A stretch of 64,000 bases of DNA from Candidatus Terasakiella magnetica (GCF_900093605.1 NZ_FLYE01000002.1:112818-176817), one strand, 5' to 3'; counted from the first letter of the stretch, positions 42,758-51,456 are shown. Notes: generated from the sequence alone by a model not told the origin. Translations and numbers: made by a program.

Positions 42758-44068
42758 TTATTCAAATTCCATTTGCACAAAAACACGACCTGCATTTTTT
42801 CGCGCCAGTTGGTTAAAGGTATCAAGGTGGCGATAGGCGGATTGATCAATGTCGTAAGCCTCTGCCAATCCTGCACCATCCTCAAGCAGTTTTTTCACTT
42901 CACTACGTAAATAGACCAAATAGTCATGGGTGTATTTGGTGATTTCTGCCATGGTTGTCGGCTCGCCATGACCGGGGATGACATGTTTGGCGTCGAGGGC
43001 CGCAAAGCTTTCCCATGACCTAATCCAGCCTGCTGTATCTGTTTCTTCAAAAACAGCAAGTAAGCGCTGATGAAAAGCCATATCACCCGCAATGACAAGG
43101 CTTTTAGCTGGCAGCCAGACGGAGATATCACCGGGGCTATGGGCAGGGCCGAAATGGAGAAGTTCGATTTTTTGTCCGCCAAGTTCTAACACCATTTTAT
43201 CTTCAAAGGTGGTGTCGGGATGGACGACTTTTGATCCCATGGCTTTATCGCGGTATCTTTTAAAGGTCTGTTCGCTTAAACGATGGGCATTTTGTTTAAT
43301 CTCATCAGCCGCATCCACATGGGCGATAATCTCAGCACCTTGTTCTTTCCAATATTGCGCGCCCATGGCGGCATGGGTTTGACCATTTTCTAAAATGACA
43401 TATTTAACAGGTTGGGAAGAAAGCTGCTTCATCTCTTCATGAAATGACTGTGCCAGAAGATAGTTGGCACTGGCATTGACCACGATGGCGCCTTCAGATG
43501 TTTCAATGAAGGTCAGGTTATTGTTATGGCCGGAATTTTCATATAAGGGTGGGGCGGTTTGACCAATGGCTGACCAGACCCCATCAACCACTTTTTGGGG
43601 TTTTCGATAAAGGAAACTATCAGGTTCTTGATCTGCGATCTGCAGGGGCAGGTTGGCTTCTTTCCATTTCAAAACCCCATCTTCATAATTATGGACATTT
43701 TTATAACCCATATCCATGAGGGTTTTTGCCGCCAACGGACTGCGTAGATTTTGCCCGCAATAAACCACAATGGGGGTATTTTCATCCGGTGCGTGTTGGG
43801 TCATGCGAAATTCCAGCCAGCCCCTTGGGATCATTCTGTTTTGATGGGTTTTAATGGTCCCGCCCAGCGTATTGATCTCATGACTGGTTCTGACATCAAT
43901 GAGAAGCCCCTCGGGATTTTCTTTGAGCCAGCTTTGTAATTCAGAAGTTGAAATATTGTGTATATGCTTGTGGACTTTAGCAAGCTGTGTTTCACCCCCC
44001 TCAAGGCTATAGGCAGGGCTTATTGCAAAAGCTAAAGCCACTAAAGAAGCAAGAAATCTGTTACGCAT
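42758..44068 (-). CDS. Exported rhodanese / MBL-fold fusion with lost HxHxDH motif
   Basis: 436-residue periplasmic protein. Signal peptide MRNRFLASLVALAFAISPAYS; rhodanese domain about residues 35-140 with catalytic Cys104 in VVYCGQNLRS; MBL-fold domain about 160-400. The canonical HxHxDH is replaced by N228-G-Q230-T-H232-A (ENGQTHAAMGA), whereas His310 (GPAHSPGD), Asp329 (IAGDM) and His367 (IPGHGEP) remain. The first metal pair is therefore lost or rebuilt. Rhodanese plus MBL suggests sulfur transfer and sulfane handling, as in persulfide dioxygenases, but the site differs. Stop abuts the convergent kinase gene. Confidence 0.85.
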   Translation of the reverse strand: MRNRFLASLVALAFAISPAYSLEGGETQLAKVHKHIHNISTSELQSWLKENPEGLLIDVRTSHEINTLGGTIKTHQNRMIPRGWLEFRMTQHAPDENTPIVVYCGQNLRSPLAAKTLMDMGYKNVHNYEDGVLKWKEANLPLQIADQEPDSFLYRKPQKVVDGVWSAIGQTAPPLYENSGHNNNLTFIETSEGAIVVNASANYLLAQSFHEEMKQLSSQPVKYVILENGQTHAAMGAQYWKEQGAEIIAHVDAADEIKQNAHRLSEQTFKRYRDKAMGSKVVHPDTTFEDKMVLELGGQKIELLHFGPAHSPGDISVWLPAKSLVIAGDMAFHQRLLAVFEETDTAGWIRSWESFAALDAKHVIPGHGEPTTMAEITKYTHDYLVYLRSEVKKLLEDGAGLAEAYDIDQSAYRHLDTFNQLARKNAGRVFVQMEFE

Positions 44069-44332
44069 GGTATTTATCCTAAAGCCCTTAAAGTCTGATT
44101 CTGATTCTACTATATTAGATTAAGTTACTTTAGTGCCTCTTGTAAATATTAGAATTATTATAAAGAATAACGCATGCTAAAAACCTAATATTTTCAAAAG
44201 CTAAGCTATTAGAAAAGGCTAATTATACATTTAGATAGCTACTAAAGTCTAAAATATAAGGTTACCCTCATTGAATAGCTGTCCAAACAAGACAGCCTGT
44301 CGGACCCATCAGGTGAATAAGGAACGACCATT

Positions 44333-44845
44333 ATGTTAGATAAACGAGACACATATCAGTTTGATAAACCAAACGATCTTATGAGTAAGTTCGTTGTGGA
44401 AGAAGATGATATCGATTTGTTTGATGATGAACCTGATGAGGATGACTTTGAGTTGTTTGGCGATGACCCGATCGGTCAGGAAGAGCCCCTGCTCAATATG
44501 CCCTCAGATGAGGATATTTTAAAGGCAGCTGAAAATTTCAAAGATGCATTTGCAGGTGAGGAACAGGCCTTAAGTGCGGCAAGCGGTGCAATTGTGTTGC
44601 ATCAACATTTATCTTCCTCCGGTTATAAAACGGATTTGAGCTTAAATGATAATCTCGCCGTTGTGCTTGGCTATACCGATGAGGGCGATGATGAGTGTGA
44701 GCTTTTGGAAGCCGTTGAATCTATCTTGACCCAAATGGTCAGTATGAATAAGGATTTCGGCTTTAGTAGCTTTACAGTTGGCCCTGTGCGCACCCTAATC
44801 ATGGATGGCAAGATCATGATAGAGGTCAACCTTATTACGGTTTAA
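44333..44845 (+). CDS. Acidic cytosolic protein of unknown function
   Basis: 170 residues, pI strongly acidic. Residues about 20-50 are a D/E-rich stretch (EEDDIDLFDDEPDEDDFELFGDD), then an alpha-helix-rich part with QHLSSSGYKTDLSLNDNLAVVLGY, ending in TLIMDGKIMIEVNLITV. AGGAACG precedes the ATG. A small hairpin (44278-44296) lies in the leader. The gene sits in an AT-rich stretch of 264 bases and its stop overlaps that of the convergent cyclic-nucleotide-binding gene (TTAA). No family recognised. Confidence 0.7.
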   Translation: MLDKRDTYQFDKPNDLMSKFVVEEDDIDLFDDEPDEDDFELFGDDPIGQEEPLLNMPSDEDILKAAENFKDAFAGEEQALSAASGAIVLHQHLSSSGYKTDLSLNDNLAVVLGYTDEGDDECELLEAVESILTQMVSMNKDFGFSSFTVGPVRTLIMDGKIMIEVNLITV

Positions 44846-45288
44846 CCCCCAAAGGTCATTTTATAGTCAAGCAGGCGCAAGCGTCTGATCACGGTATAAA
44901 GCAGTGAATGGTAAAATCGCTCTAAAAAAGTATCTTGTGTTTTAGCGAGCTCTTCTACGATTGTATGATCAATTGATTTTACGGTGACATCTGTTTGGGC
45001 AATAAGGGTGGCACTTGCCCCCATATGGTCAATAAAAGACATTTCCCCAATGGTATCACCCGGCCCCAATGGTGTGGAAAGTTCGGTTTCTTTGCCATCG
45101 CGCGTAAAACGAATGACGCGAATTTCACCTTCCAAAATCACCATGATCTGGTTTGGATCTTCACCTTCGCGCATAATCACCGTATCTTTTTGAAAAATCA
45201 GATGGTGTGATCTTTCACGCAATGCGTTGATTTCAATCTCGTTTAATTCTTCAAAGGCGCGTTCAAAAGCAACTTTGGACATCCGCAT
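44842..45288 (-). CDS. Cyclic-nucleotide-binding-fold protein
   Basis: 148-residue single CNB domain, without a DNA-binding region. FQKDTVIMREGEDPNQIMVILEGEIRVIRFTRDGKETELSTLGPGDTIGEMSFID shows the beta barrel and the phosphate-binding cassette. The usual arginine after the GE (GExxLxxxxxRxA) is not present: GEMSFIDHMGASATL. It may therefore not bind cAMP in the usual way, or binds another ligand. A candidate effector domain for the adenylate cyclase in this window, but no link is proven. Confidence 0.82.
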   Translation of the reverse strand: MRMSKVAFERAFEELNEIEINALRERSHHLIFQKDTVIMREGEDPNQIMVILEGEIRVIRFTRDGKETELSTPLGPGDTIGEMSFIDHMGASATLIAQTDVTVKSIDHTIVEELAKTQDTFLERFYHSLLYTVIRRLRLLDYKMTFGG

Positions 45289-45331
45289 CTCTCTTTCTTA
45301 AAAAGCGAAGGTTGGTCTTAATCTTAAGCTC

Positions 45332-46981
45332 TTAGTCTTTACCAGCAAATAATTCTTGGAACGATAACGGGTCAGGGTGAGGTTTGCCAAAATACCACCC
45401 TTGCCCATAATCAATACCGCAATAATAAACCTGATTGGCAATTTTCTTATCTTCGACCATCTCTGCCACTGTTTCAATGCCTGTTGTGGTGCACATTTTC
45501 GCCATGGTGCTTAACAGGTCATGCCCGCGTTTACTGGCACAAGCACGCCGTACAACCGGGCCATCAAACTTCACGATATCCACTTCCAAGGCATTGAGAT
45601 AATCAAAGCTGGCAGCCCCTGCACCAAAATCATCCAGGCAGAATTTAAATCCTTTTTCACGGAAATCCTGAATGATGGCGTTGGTCTGTTCCAGATCATG
45701 AACCTCAGCCGATTCTGTTAGCTCAAACATCAAGCGCTGGGTCAGGCCGGGATAAGCTTCCAAGCGGTTATGAACTTCCTGAATAAAACGTGGGTTGCGC
45801 AGCGAAATACTAGAGACATTAATTGCCACACTGGGCAGCATGGAGCCTTGAGACAGGATGCTGTGCATCTGGGCGATGGTTTTCTCAAAAATAGCAAAAT
45901 CCAGATCAACGATGAGCTCAAGGTTTTCAGCCAAGGTGATGATCTGGAATGTCGGTGGTGTTTTATCATCCTGTTTGAAGCGTGAAAGCACTTCAAAATG
46001 ATGCACCTTACCCAAACGCATGTCACAAATGGGCATATAGACCAGATCAAAATCTTTATCCCGCGTCGTCTGTTTGATGAATTTTACCGTCTCAACGGTG
46101 CCGTTCATCATTTCATCAAGGGAGTCTGACAGGCGTGTGGCGGTGACTTTTTTATCTTGGGAGCAGAACTGCTGCATGGTGTGGACAAGAGCTTTGGCAA
46201 CTTGGTCCTCACTCATGGCAGCGCCATCAGCATCAACGGTGAGAGAGCTTGTTTCCATCTCCTCGCCTTCAGGCAGGAATTTTTGTGCGGCTTCCTCAAT
46301 CTCCATATTGACCTTGTCGGTATCTACATCAGTGGTATGGGCATAGCCAAAGCTGTCTTCACTGATTTGTCCGGCGGTATTTTTACCAAGGGAGTAGTTT
46401 TTCAGAACATCTGTAATGGCGGAGCTTAAAGACTGGCGATCACTTGCCCCGATCAGTTTGAAAAGGTCTTTGATCCTTTTAACCTTCACCAGTGTGACTT
46501 GGCCTTGCCCGCCTTTTTGTTGATGGTCTTGCAAGTGATTGGCGGCAGCTTGAGAAAAATCTTCCTGATTGAGGATTTCAGGTTCTTGACTGACGGCGCT
46601 TATATCTGTTTTAGGCGAGGCAACAATCTTTAAGGCCAAAAAGGCGTTATTATCAAATTCCGGCGTGCGATAGCCTGCCATGACGCACGGGAGCTGAATG
46701 TTTTTTTGACCCACAAGGGTGATGGCTGCATCTTCAATACGTTGATCTTCAGAGGTGCCATCAAGCATACCTTGGGTGAGGGTGCGCTGCTTATCGATGA
46801 TGAGTTCTAGAAAAGGGCTGCCTGCAAGTTGTTCGGCACTTTTGCCAAAAATCGCTTCAGTCGCGCCTGCGACAAAGGTGATCGTATTTGTGCTATCAAC
46901 TTCAAAAAGCAAATCTGCGCGGCAAAAAGCCAGCTTCACAAACCGATTTTTATCCAGCTTTAAGGCATCAATATCAGCCAT
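45332..46981 (-). CDS. PAS / degenerate GGDEF / EAL protein
   Basis: 549-residue cytosolic protein. PAS-like domain about residues 10-120, a GGDEF-like region about 150-270 with no GGDEF motif (SEDSFG in its place), and an EAL domain about 300-545. EAL residues: FEVLSRF (EVL in place of EAL, catalytic Glu kept), NVSSISL, ELTESAE, CLDDFGAGAASF and TVAEMVED. The metal ligands look conserved, so phosphodiesterase activity is plausible, with the GGDEF module as a regulatory GTP-binding domain. Confidence 0.88.
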   Translation of the reverse strand: MADIDALKLDKNRFVKLAFCRADLLFEVDSTNTITFVAGATEAIFGKSAEQLAGSPFLELIIDKQRTLTQGMLDGTSEDQRIEDAAITLVGQKNIQLPCVMAGYRTPEFDNNAFLALKIVASPKTDISAVSQEPEILNQEDFSQAAANHLQDHQQKGGQGQVTLVKVKRIKDLFKLIGASDRQSLSSAITDVLKNYSLGKNTAGQISEDSFGYAHTTDVDTDKVNMEIEEAAQKFLPEGEEMETSSLTVDADGAAMSEDQVAKALVHTMQQFCSQDKKVTATRLSDSLDEMMNGTVETVKFIKQTTRDKDFDLVYMPICDMRLGKVHHFEVLSRFKQDDKTPPTFQIITLAENLELIVDLDFAIFEKTIAQMHSILSQGSMLPSVAINVSSISLRNPRFIQEVHNRLEAYPGLTQRLMFELTESAEVHDLEQTNAIIQDFREKGFKFCLDDFGAGAASFDYLNALEVDIVKFDGPVVRRACASKRGHDLLSTMAKMCTTTGIETVAEMVEDKKIANQVYYCGIDYGQGWYFGKPHPDPLSFQELFAGKD

Positions 46982-47088
46982 TGCTAAAACCCTGATTAAA
47001 CGTACTTATCTTAATTTTAGCGGGTTCTATCGCGATGTCTATGCTGTAAATGGGGTAAAAAGACTAAATAAATAGGCGTTATACCTGT

Positions 47089-47463
47089 TTACATGTAACG
47101 CTCGATAACCTGAGTGAGCACTTGTTCGAATTTGTCTTGTTTAATCGGTTTAAGAACATAGCCTTTAGCCCCATTCTTAAGGGCATTCATGACCATTTGT
47201 TCCTGACCATGAGAGGTCACCATAATGATGACAGCACTTGGAAACTCTGCACGAATAAGGCGTGTTGCTTCAATCCCGTCCATATCGGGCATGGTGATAT
47301 CCATGGTGACAAGGTCTGGCACATAGTCACGATACGATGAAATGGCTTCCGCACCTGTTGAGGCGGTGCGCACAACATTATGGCCTAATCTTTCAAGGAC
47401 AGTCGAAACTTTTTTGCGGGTAATGAGTGAATCATCCACAACAAGAACGGATAATGAAGACAT
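47089..47463 (-). CDS. CheY-like receiver protein
   Basis: 124-residue single receiver domain. VLVVDDSLITRKKVSTVLERLGH, phospho-Asp in LVTMDITMPDMDGIEATR, VIMVTSHGQEQMV and VLKPIKQDKFEQ. Its start overlaps the CheX-like gene's stop by one base (ATG/TGA), so the pair is cotranscribed. Typical of CheY proteins paired with CheX phosphatases in adaptation-like switches. Confidence 0.93.
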   Translation of the reverse strand: MSSLSVLVVDDSLITRKKVSTVLERLGHNVVRTASTGAEAISSYRDYVPDLVTMDITMPDMDGIEATRLIRAEFPSAVIIMVTSHGQEQMVMNALKNGAKGYVLKPIKQDKFEQVLTQVIERYM

Positions 47464-48020
47464 TATGATGTCCCTCCCTGACCAATGAAATTGAGCTTAT
47501 TATCAAAGGATTCTTTTGGGAGAATGAAGTCGATATCCATGATTCCAAATTCTGTCGTTAGAGTTACACTGAAGAACTTTGAGAACTCGCCGCCCAGTAC
47601 TTTCTTCTTGCCATAAATTGTTTCCGGTGGTGTTAGGGAAATAACATGTCTTGGTGGGGCAAGTTCGGCTGTACTATGTCCGACAATCGTGTTCACTGCT
47701 TCACCAGCAGTCTCACGTATATACAACTCAAACTCTTCATCTTCAATATCAATATCGGCCGTAAACATTTTTGTGAGATGAGCGATCAGGTTTTCATCAA
47801 AACTAAAGGCAATGATAGACTCTATATTGCCGCCAAGTGAGACGAAGGAAGTCAGTGGCTTTAGGTTGATAAATTCTTTATTTTCGAGGCAGTAGTCGCA
47901 TTTTTTTACAACTGTTTCGGTTTGAGACGAAAGAAAATCTTCAGCATGTTGAGTAATGACATACATCATTCTCTCAATCTGTGCTTTTGATTCTTGCGTA
48001 TCCAGCTGTGTCATATTCAT
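47463..48020 (-). CDS. CheX/CheC-like CheY phosphatase
   Basis: 185-residue protein of the CheC/CheX/FliY class. The catalytic E-xx-N motif is visible as ETAGEAVNTIVGHS near residue 105, and the second half has LTTEFGIMDIDFILPKES, the central beta strand of CheX. Single CheX half-domain size fits. Expected to dephosphorylate the CheY-like protein downstream. Confidence 0.82.
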   Translation of the reverse strand: MNMTQLDTQESKAQIERMMYVITQHAEDFLSSQTETVVKKCDYCLENKEFINLKPLTSFVSLGGNIESIIAFSFDENLIAHLTKMFTADIDIEDEEFELYIRETAGEAVNTIVGHSTAELAPPRHVISLTPPETIYGKKKVLGGEFSKFFSVTLTTEFGIMDIDFILPKESFDNKLNFIGQGGTS

Positions 48021-48347
48021 TTCATTTTCCTGCGCTCGCCAATTGCGTGTTAAGCATTTTGGCTTTTAAAGCATTAGATATTTAGATGCAAATATAAAAA
48101 AAACTCGAAAAACTCAACAATGTCAGAGTCTAAGCCAACAGACATGATGAGGCTTTAAGTCGCATTTCATTTAGATTACAAGGGATTATACTCTTTGCTT
48201 TGCTAATTTTTTATTAAGAGAATACGTATCATTAGATACAATTAAAGATTTCAATAACCTTATGCCTTTTCGAAGTACTTCTTTTAGATAGGCGTTAGTG
48301 GCGCAAGGCCTTATCTTTATAGATATGTTTTGAGGTGCGCGAGGGCG
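48021..48347. other. Intergenic stretch without visible gene
   Basis: 327 bases of AT-rich sequence between the CheX gene start and the end of the HipA-like gene. No ORF with a ribosome binding site, no hairpin with a T run and no repeat was seen. Confidence 0.7.
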
Positions 48348-49568
48348 TTAAATTTCCCAATGCTGCGTCGCAATATGTTCAATCGTTGCGGGTGAAATAT
48401 CTTCATGGGAGGCAATTTCAGGCCAGCTTTTGATCGCTTGTAAAACTTCATCGACAATTTGACCCGCGCGCCCGCGTCGCATGGAAACATGTTTTTCAAA
48501 TGCGGTGAAATCCTCACGTGTAAATTGTGCCGACTTCCCATTGAGTGTCATTTGATGGGCCAAGCCATTGCTGTTGAATGTGAGGTTAATCGCAGGTGCA
48601 AGAGACCATTGGGCTTTTCTGTTCATGGTAAACATCAGGTGGCAAGGGTGGTCATTTGTATTCGCGCTAAGAATATTAAAGGCGGCGCGGCGCAGAAGTT
48701 CTTCTATTTCATCCATGCCTAGGCCAAGTTCACGAATAGTCTGAGCAACCTGTTCATAAGATTGGGAGTGAGCGGACCCTTTTAAAGCGAGGTGAGATTG
48801 CATGTGAAGCTTTTGGCCTGTGTCTGTGCGGTCAATGCGTTTAAGGGCAAAATGACAGCGCTCGCCTTCTTCAAGGATTTCAGAGGCGGCTGTGTCAATC
48901 CCGGCAAGCTCAGCCATTTGATGATAGGCATATTCGATCAAATTTGTTTCATGTGAGGCTGTGGTCCTCTCGCTTACCCCATCTAATTTTAAAAGCCAGT
49001 AGCTATAACCATCTTCGCTTGGTCCATGACCAGAGCGGACTTCACAGGTCTCTTCATTCCAGGCAATGGTGACTTTTGGGCTTTTGCCTTTTGTGGGTAA
49101 GGCCGTATCAAAGAGGTTGCTTTGTATAGAACTAGCACTGTTAAAAAAAGCTGGAAGATCGTCAGGGCCCTCAGCAAGCTCTTTTGCAAGATCAACAAGG
49201 CGTGCAATATCTAAAGGGGCCGTTTTTTTAAGAGGGGAAGTAAAAGTTGAGGAAACTTCAAGGGCCCCCATGAGACGTGGGCCTAGGATTGACAGCTGTT
49301 CAATCGGGTTGAATGTATGTCTGGCTTTTTGGCCTTGTTGTTGCCAGCATGAGAGGAGCTGTTGGGCAAAGGGACCGGGGAGGGCCTCTTGTAAAAGGGC
49401 GGGGAGGTGAGGGTAATGTTTTTGTTTGCACGGTAAAAGAAAAGGCGAAAGTTCAATGCCATATTCTAAAAACTCATCGCTAAATTCAAAATGACATGTC
49501 TTGTTTTTTTTATCCCAACTGAGGGCACCGATGGTGGCACCCCATAAATTAAGGGTGGCAAGACTCAT
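48348..49568 (-). CDS. HipA-like protein lacking catalytic aspartates
   Basis: 406-residue protein with HipA-family layout: N-terminal HipA_N-like region, then WLLKLDG, FALKRIDRTDTGQKLHMQSH and the kinase C-lobe. E. coli HipA Asp309 (T-D-A-H) and the Mg-binding Asp332 (P-x-Y-D) are replaced by Asn305 (ANTNDHP) and Asn328 (APAINLT), at the same 23-residue spacing; the following Asn ligand is His. The loop that normally holds the autophosphorylated serine reads TKGKSPK. It looks like a pseudokinase. ATG 49568 overlaps the HipB stop (ATGA) and has GAGAGGA just before it. Confidence 0.85.
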   Translation of the reverse strand: MSLATLNLWGATIGALSWDKKNKTCHFEFSDEFLEYGIELSPFLLPCKQKHYPHLPALLQEALPGPFAQQLLSCWQQQGQKARHTFNPIEQLSILGPRLMGALEVSSTFTSPLKKTAPLDIARLVDLAKELAEGPDDLPAFFNSASSIQSNLFDTALPTKGKSPKVTIAWNEETCEVRSGHGPSEDGYSYWLLKLDGVSERTTASHETNLIEYAYHQMAELAGIDTAASEILEEGERCHFALKRIDRTDTGQKLHMQSHLALKGSAHSQSYEQVAQTIRELGLGMDEIEELLRRAAFNILSANTNDHPCHLMFTMNRKAQWSLAPAINLTFNSNGLAHQMTLNGKSAQFTREDFTAFEKHVSMRRGRAGQIVDEVLQAIKSWPEIASHEDISPATIEHIATQHWEI

Positions 49569-49906
49569 TCTTCCTCTCCCCATGGAAGGGCCTTACGGGT
49601 GTTTTTTGAGGCTGTTTTTCTGATCCGTTTTTTAGGCCTGCGCGGCTGAAGCTGCTCAAACGGGCTTGGCGTTTCGCAAGGAAAAAGCAGGTTGAGGTTT
49701 TCGAGTAAATCAAGTGTGCGCAAAATACGAATGAGATTGACAAGCTGGACTGATTTCCCCGCTTCAATGCGTGTGATTGTGGGGGAGGAAACGCCCGCCT
49801 CTTTGGCAAGATCAATTTGTTTCAGCTCTTTTGATAAGCGGCGACGTTGAATGTTTTTTCCAATTGTTTTTAGCGCAACTTCATCTGTAGTTTTTGCATC
49901 AATCAT
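49565..49906 (-). CDS. HipB-like XRE antitoxin/regulator
   Basis: 113-residue DNA-binding protein. HTH_3 domain about residues 15-70: RRRLSKELKQIDLAKEAGVSSPTITRIEAGKSVQLVNLIRILRTLDL. The C-terminal tail is basic (LQPRRPKKRIRKTASKNTRKALP). Upstream of and coupled to the HipA-like gene, in the usual antitoxin-first order. Probably autoregulates the pair. The regulatory repeats in its promoter were not resolved. Confidence 0.88.
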   Translation of the reverse strand: MIDAKTTDEVALKTIGKNIQRRRLSKELKQIDLAKEAGVSSPTITRIEAGKSVQLVNLIRILRTLDLLENLNLLFPCETPSPFEQLQPRRPKKRIRKTASKNTRKALPWGEEE

Positions 49907-50024
49907 TTTTAACTAATCAAAATTTTATAATTATGGTGTTAATTTTCTAAAAAAATAACTTTTTTGATCAGTTAAGTAAAGATGTTTCCAAAAGAGTGTT
50001 CTTTTTCTTATTGGGGCAATTGAA

Positions 50025-50057
50025 CAAAAAAGAAGGCCCATCCAAGAAGGATAGGCC
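50025..50057 (-). terminator. Terminator after the 131-residue unknown gene
   Basis: Minus-strand stem GGCCTATCC/GGATGGGCC with a TTCTT loop (one G-T pair), followed by TTCTTTTTT. It lies 40 bases after the minus-strand gene's stop. Confidence 0.8.
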
Positions 50058-50098
50058 AAGTTGTGTAACGACTAAGGGGTAAGTTAGTCGTCAGCGCA

Positions 50099-50494
50099 TT
50101 AGTGTTTCGTCTGTGAGGTTGAATAGCTCAACGTGGTGAAGTGGAATTGACGTTTCACGAGCTCAATCTCATAGAGAAGAAAGAGAATAACAAGACGGCT
50201 TTCACCTTCTTTATGATGTTCTAGCAAGACCTCAAGAAGACCTCTAAAACCGTCACAGAAGCTTTCTGTAAAATGAACGGGTTTGAGCTCTAGAGCAGAA
50301 GGCATCGGTGACTGACACTGATGTTCGACATATTCCCACAATTCACTAATAACTGAATTGCAGATGCGCTTGTCATCAAGAACGCTCGGGTCGCATTTGA
50401 CCAAGTCGATGATGTCGCAAATACATTGCTGCTCTCTTGTGAGCGAGACGCTATCCAGTTCTTTTTTTACTGTATGTTGAATGAGCGTTTCCAT
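50099..50494 (-). CDS. Unknown protein, paralogue of the divergent 50710 gene
   Basis: 131-residue cytosolic, helical protein of unknown family. CDIIDLVKCDPSVLDDKRICNSVISELWEYVEH and LLEVLLEHHKEGESRLVILFLLYEIELVKRQFH match the C-terminal half of the protein encoded divergently at 50710. It therefore represents that domain alone. ATG 50494; no strong ribosome site. Shares an inverted-repeat promoter region with its paralogue. Confidence 0.75.
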   Translation of the reverse strand: METLIQHTVKKELDSVSLTREQQCICDIIDLVKCDPSVLDDKRICNSVISELWEYVEHQCQSPMPSALELKPVHFTESFCDGFRGLLEVLLEHHKEGESRLVILFLLYEIELVKRQFHFTTLSYSTSQTKH

Positions 50495-50583
50495 TTTAAC
50501 TCTGCCTTCGCATCTTCGGAGAGGGCTGTGCCATCCGTATTTATCTTTAATGTTTACATCATCGCGCTAAATGCTTTTTGGCG

Positions 50584-50650
50584 ATATCCCCATATGGGAA
50601 CAGATCGAAAAAATAGTAAAATATGACCCATTGTTCCCATATGGGGATAT
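50584..50650. promoter_or_regulatory. Perfect 19-bp inverted repeat between divergent paralogues
   Basis: ATATCCCCATATGGGAACA (50584-50602) and its exact reverse complement (50632-50650) flank 29 bases. Each arm contains the palindrome CCCATATGGG. Centre-to-centre distance of the inner palindromes is 47 bases. Position between two divergent start codons indicates a shared operator pair. Confidence 0.8.
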
Positions 50651-50709
50651 GCATCACGTTTGAGATGAGTAAATATGGCACAAAAGTATGAATTCGACAG
50701 GAGCTGAAC

Positions 50710-51456
50710 GTGTTATCTCAAGAAATATTTGATCAAAATTGTAATTATATTGAGAGTTTTTATCCGGGGTTTATGGAACTACAAGACCTGTTTGATCAAT
50801 ATTTTGTCTCAAAGGAAATTGTGTCTTGTGAGCGTGAGCAGGTGCGTCATTTAAAGAAAATCCTTCAAACCGCCTATGAATACTGCCATTTCAAATCGGC
50901 AACCATGAAAGGTGCGGATGGTTTTGAACAGACTTGTGGAGAGAAGCTTAAAAATCAGAGCCAAGTTCTACAGCATTTGAAAATACTGAAACTCAGTAAC
51001 TTCAACTTGAAGATTAAAGAACTAGAAGCTTATGTGGTGAATTTGATGGAAGGGGTTGTCATTCCCAATGAAGTACATTGTGTAGAATGCCCCAAAAACG
51101 GTCTCGCCATGCCCCTTGAGACAGCAGAGCCAGAACAGAAAAAAGTCGCAAGCGACGAGCTTGTCGGGAATGAGCTTCTTGAGATGGACCAAAAGTGCAT
51201 CAGCGATATCATTCATCTGTTGAATAATGATCCAAGTCTTCTTGCTGATAATGCTTTTTTGCAAACAGTTATGGGTGAGATAGAAGAGTTCATGGAAAAA
51301 TACTCAGCCCAGTCTATGGATGAGTGTGGAAACAGTTTCATGCAGGAACTACATGATGTTTTGAATGTTCTTGAGAGCTATCAGCAAGGTGAGGAAAATC
51401 TTGTGATTCATTTCAGAGGCTGTGAAATCAATCTCGCAAAAAGAGTATTTCATTAA
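50710..51456 (+). CDS. Two-domain unknown protein, paralogue of the 50099 gene
   Basis: 248 residues, no membrane segment. Residues 1-140 form a helical N-terminal domain without known relatives (SKEIVSCEREQVRHLKKILQTAYEYCHFKS). Residues about 160-248 (CISDIIHLLNNDPSLLADNAFLQTVMGEIEEFMEK, then VLNVLESYQQGEENLVIHFRGCEINLAKRVFH) match the 131-residue protein. Start is GTG at 50710 with AGGAG 7 bases upstream. Followed by a hemerythrin and a receiver-HATPase gene on the same strand. Confidence 0.75.
   Translation: MLSQEIFDQNCNYIESFYPGFMELQDLFDQYFVSKEIVSCEREQVRHLKKILQTAYEYCHFKSATMKGADGFEQTCGEKLKNQSQVLQHLKILKLSNFNLKIKELEAYVVNLMEGVVIPNEVHCVECPKNGLAMPLETAEPEQKKVASDELVGNELLEMDQKCISDIIHLLNNDPSLLADNAFLQTVMGEIEEFMEKYSAQSMDECGNSFMQELHDVLNVLESYQQGEENLVIHFRGCEINLAKRVFH

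Noticed and set aside
44278..44296. GCTGTC-caaacaa-GACAGC hairpin taken as a terminator or riboswitch
   Set aside because: Only 6 base pairs and no T run or aptamer features; mentioned only as a leader hairpin.
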